This document shows positions 63,143 through 64,000 of a stretch of 64,000 nucleotides of DNA, piece after piece. How positions within the stretch are numbered: the first letter of the stretch is position 1; each line of letters starts with the position of its first letter. This DNA comes from Gracilariopsis chorda. Its lineage: Eukaryota; Rhodophyta; Florideophyceae; Gracilariales; Gracilariaceae. A model generated the notes under the pieces. That model saw only the letters and a list, made by a program, of their open reading frames with translations, was not told the DNA's origin and did no database searches. Location of the stretch: positions 62,001 to 126,000 of the forward strand of contig NBIV01000079.1 of the NCBI GenBank assembly GCA_003194525.1. Direction: 5' to 3'. Both the position numbers and the translations under genes were made by a program.

Positions 63143-64000
63143 TCAAACTTCAGTAGCTCCCTGACGCTGCGCCGCCCGTAACCTCGCCCACTGACGCCGA
63201 TCGGCCCGTGAACGGCTAAGTTGCTCCCATCGCAATCCACGATTTGACAGCCAAAGCGCAAACAGCTCTTTTTCTCTCTGTGCCTGAGCCCGCTGTTCTG
63301 CTCTGCGAACACTTTCTTGCTCCCTTTGCTCTCGTCGACCTTCGGCCTCGGCCGCCCTGGCCGCACGTTCTACAATTGTAGCCCTCTTTTCTAATTCCTT
63401 CGCCTTCAGCCTATCCAATACAACCCTTGTAGTAAGTAATGCACCTGCCGTCGTAACCAACGTTCTGTTCTCAACTACTTCACCATCTGACCTCAACATG
63501 TTCCGATTTTCCACATAATCTTTCACCAGAGCAAGATAGTTTTCATGCGCAACCTCTTGACAAGACGCTGTTCCAATGTTTGTTATATCCGTCTTCTTGA
63601 TAACGTCCGGATTTGCCGTTTGCTTGTGCGGATCCCACAACCCGCAAGCCTCAAAACCCTTCACAATATTGTTGTAAGTTACAGCTCGAATGTAGGCTTT
63701 GGTTAACAGATCGCATATGGTGTACACATCGTTTCGCGAATCGTCTTGCACGCAAAGGGTTCGCTCGTTGAGATAGTTACGGAAGTAATTATTGAAGGGA
63801 GAGAAAACGGAGTAGTCAAGAACTTGAGTTCTGTGACTTGTGTGTGCAGGCAAACAGAGAGCTATTATGCCATAATCGGCAAGAAGTTTTAAGGCTTTGT
63901 ACGAGCAGTGCGCCCCGTAACCGTCGAACGTCAAGACAATGTGGCGATGCTTCCTTCTTATTTCCGTTGTTTCCTGTACAAATTGCTCAACCCATTCGAA
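63143..64000 (-). CDS. pogo/Tigger-like DDE_1 transposase, C-terminal part
   Basis: The frame is open to the window edge at 64000, so the N-terminus lies outside. It starts in HIVLTFDGYGAHC (second catalytic Asp), then LPAHTSHRTQVLDYSVFSPF (third acidic position), NYLNERTLCVQDDSRNDVYT, NIVKGFEACGLWDPHKQ, NMLRSDGEVVENRTLV and an Arg/Glu/Ala-rich coiled coil at the end. The order is the same as in the broken copy at 8580-10244 but the stops there are absent here, so this copy is intact as far as seen. The two proteins differ at many positions, so they are not a recent duplicate. Confidence 0.85.
   Translation of the reverse strand, partial: FEWVEQFVQETTEIRRKHRHIVLTFDGYGAHCSYKALKLLADYGIIALCLPAHTSHRTQVLDYSVFSPFNNYFRNYLNERTLCVQDDSRNDVYTICDLLTKAYIRAVTYNNIVKGFEACGLWDPHKQTANPDVIKKTDITNIGTASCQEVAHENYLALVKDYVENRNMLRSDGEVVENRTLVTTAGALLTTRVVLDRLKAKELEKRATIVERAARAAEAEGRREQREQESVRRAEQRAQAQREKELFALWLSNRGLRWEQLSRSRADRRQWARLRAAQRQGATEV

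Overview
The window looks like nuclear DNA of a photosynthetic eukaryote, most likely a red alga. It carries a plastid-type SRP54 with an N-terminal extension, a plant/algal-type S-adenosylhomocysteinase with the long internal insertion, a RUS-family (DUF647) protein, a secreted Hint-domain protein, cytosolic ribosomal protein uS7 and a eukaryotic copine. Most genes are single exons. Where introns can be traced they are short (about 60-110 nt) and GT-AG. Genes are separated by kilobase stretches that hold decayed mobile elements, as in florideophyte red algae. The taxonomic call is inference.

Layout. 1-5.1 kb: end of an Arg/Gly/Ser-rich protein, a RUS protein and a broken ORF. 5.2-10.5 kb: mobile-element block with a Harbinger pair (intact DDE transposase plus broken MYB/SANT partner), the 3' end of a LINE, and a pogo/Tigger-like element with inverted repeats and two in-frame stops. 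11-20.2 kb: pathogen-related-protein homologue, small unknown protein, chloroplast SRP54, an eight-exon coiled-coil protein with a PP1-docking motif, and RPS5. 20.2-28 kb: mostly non-coding, with the secreted Hint protein and a second LINE tail. 28-31.3 kb: adenosylhomocysteinase and a divergent beta-propeller-like gene sharing a promoter region that contains a 31-nt homopolymer. 31.3-42.2 kb: C2H2 zinc-finger protein, DNAJC25-like ER co-chaperone, copine and an unrecognised helical protein. 42.2-45 kb: non-coding, with a probable copia remnant. 45-53.9 kb: a cell-surface protein of about 2,350 residues with a Ser/Thr/Pro-rich stalk and, convergent with it, a two-exon gene for a secreted protein with the features of a lytic polysaccharide monooxygenase. 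54-64 kb: LINE copies in inverted orientation, an oxalyl-CoA synthetase-like AMP ligase, and the C-terminal part of a second pogo-like transposase cut by the window edge.

The genes do not form a pathway. Several concern the secretory system and cell surface (Hint protein, DNAJC25-like chaperone, copine, giant surface protein, LPMO-like protein). The most interesting item is the LPMO-like gene: only after splicing does a signal peptide end immediately before a histidine, as a copper histidine brace requires. All calls come from reading the sequence; no database search was run.
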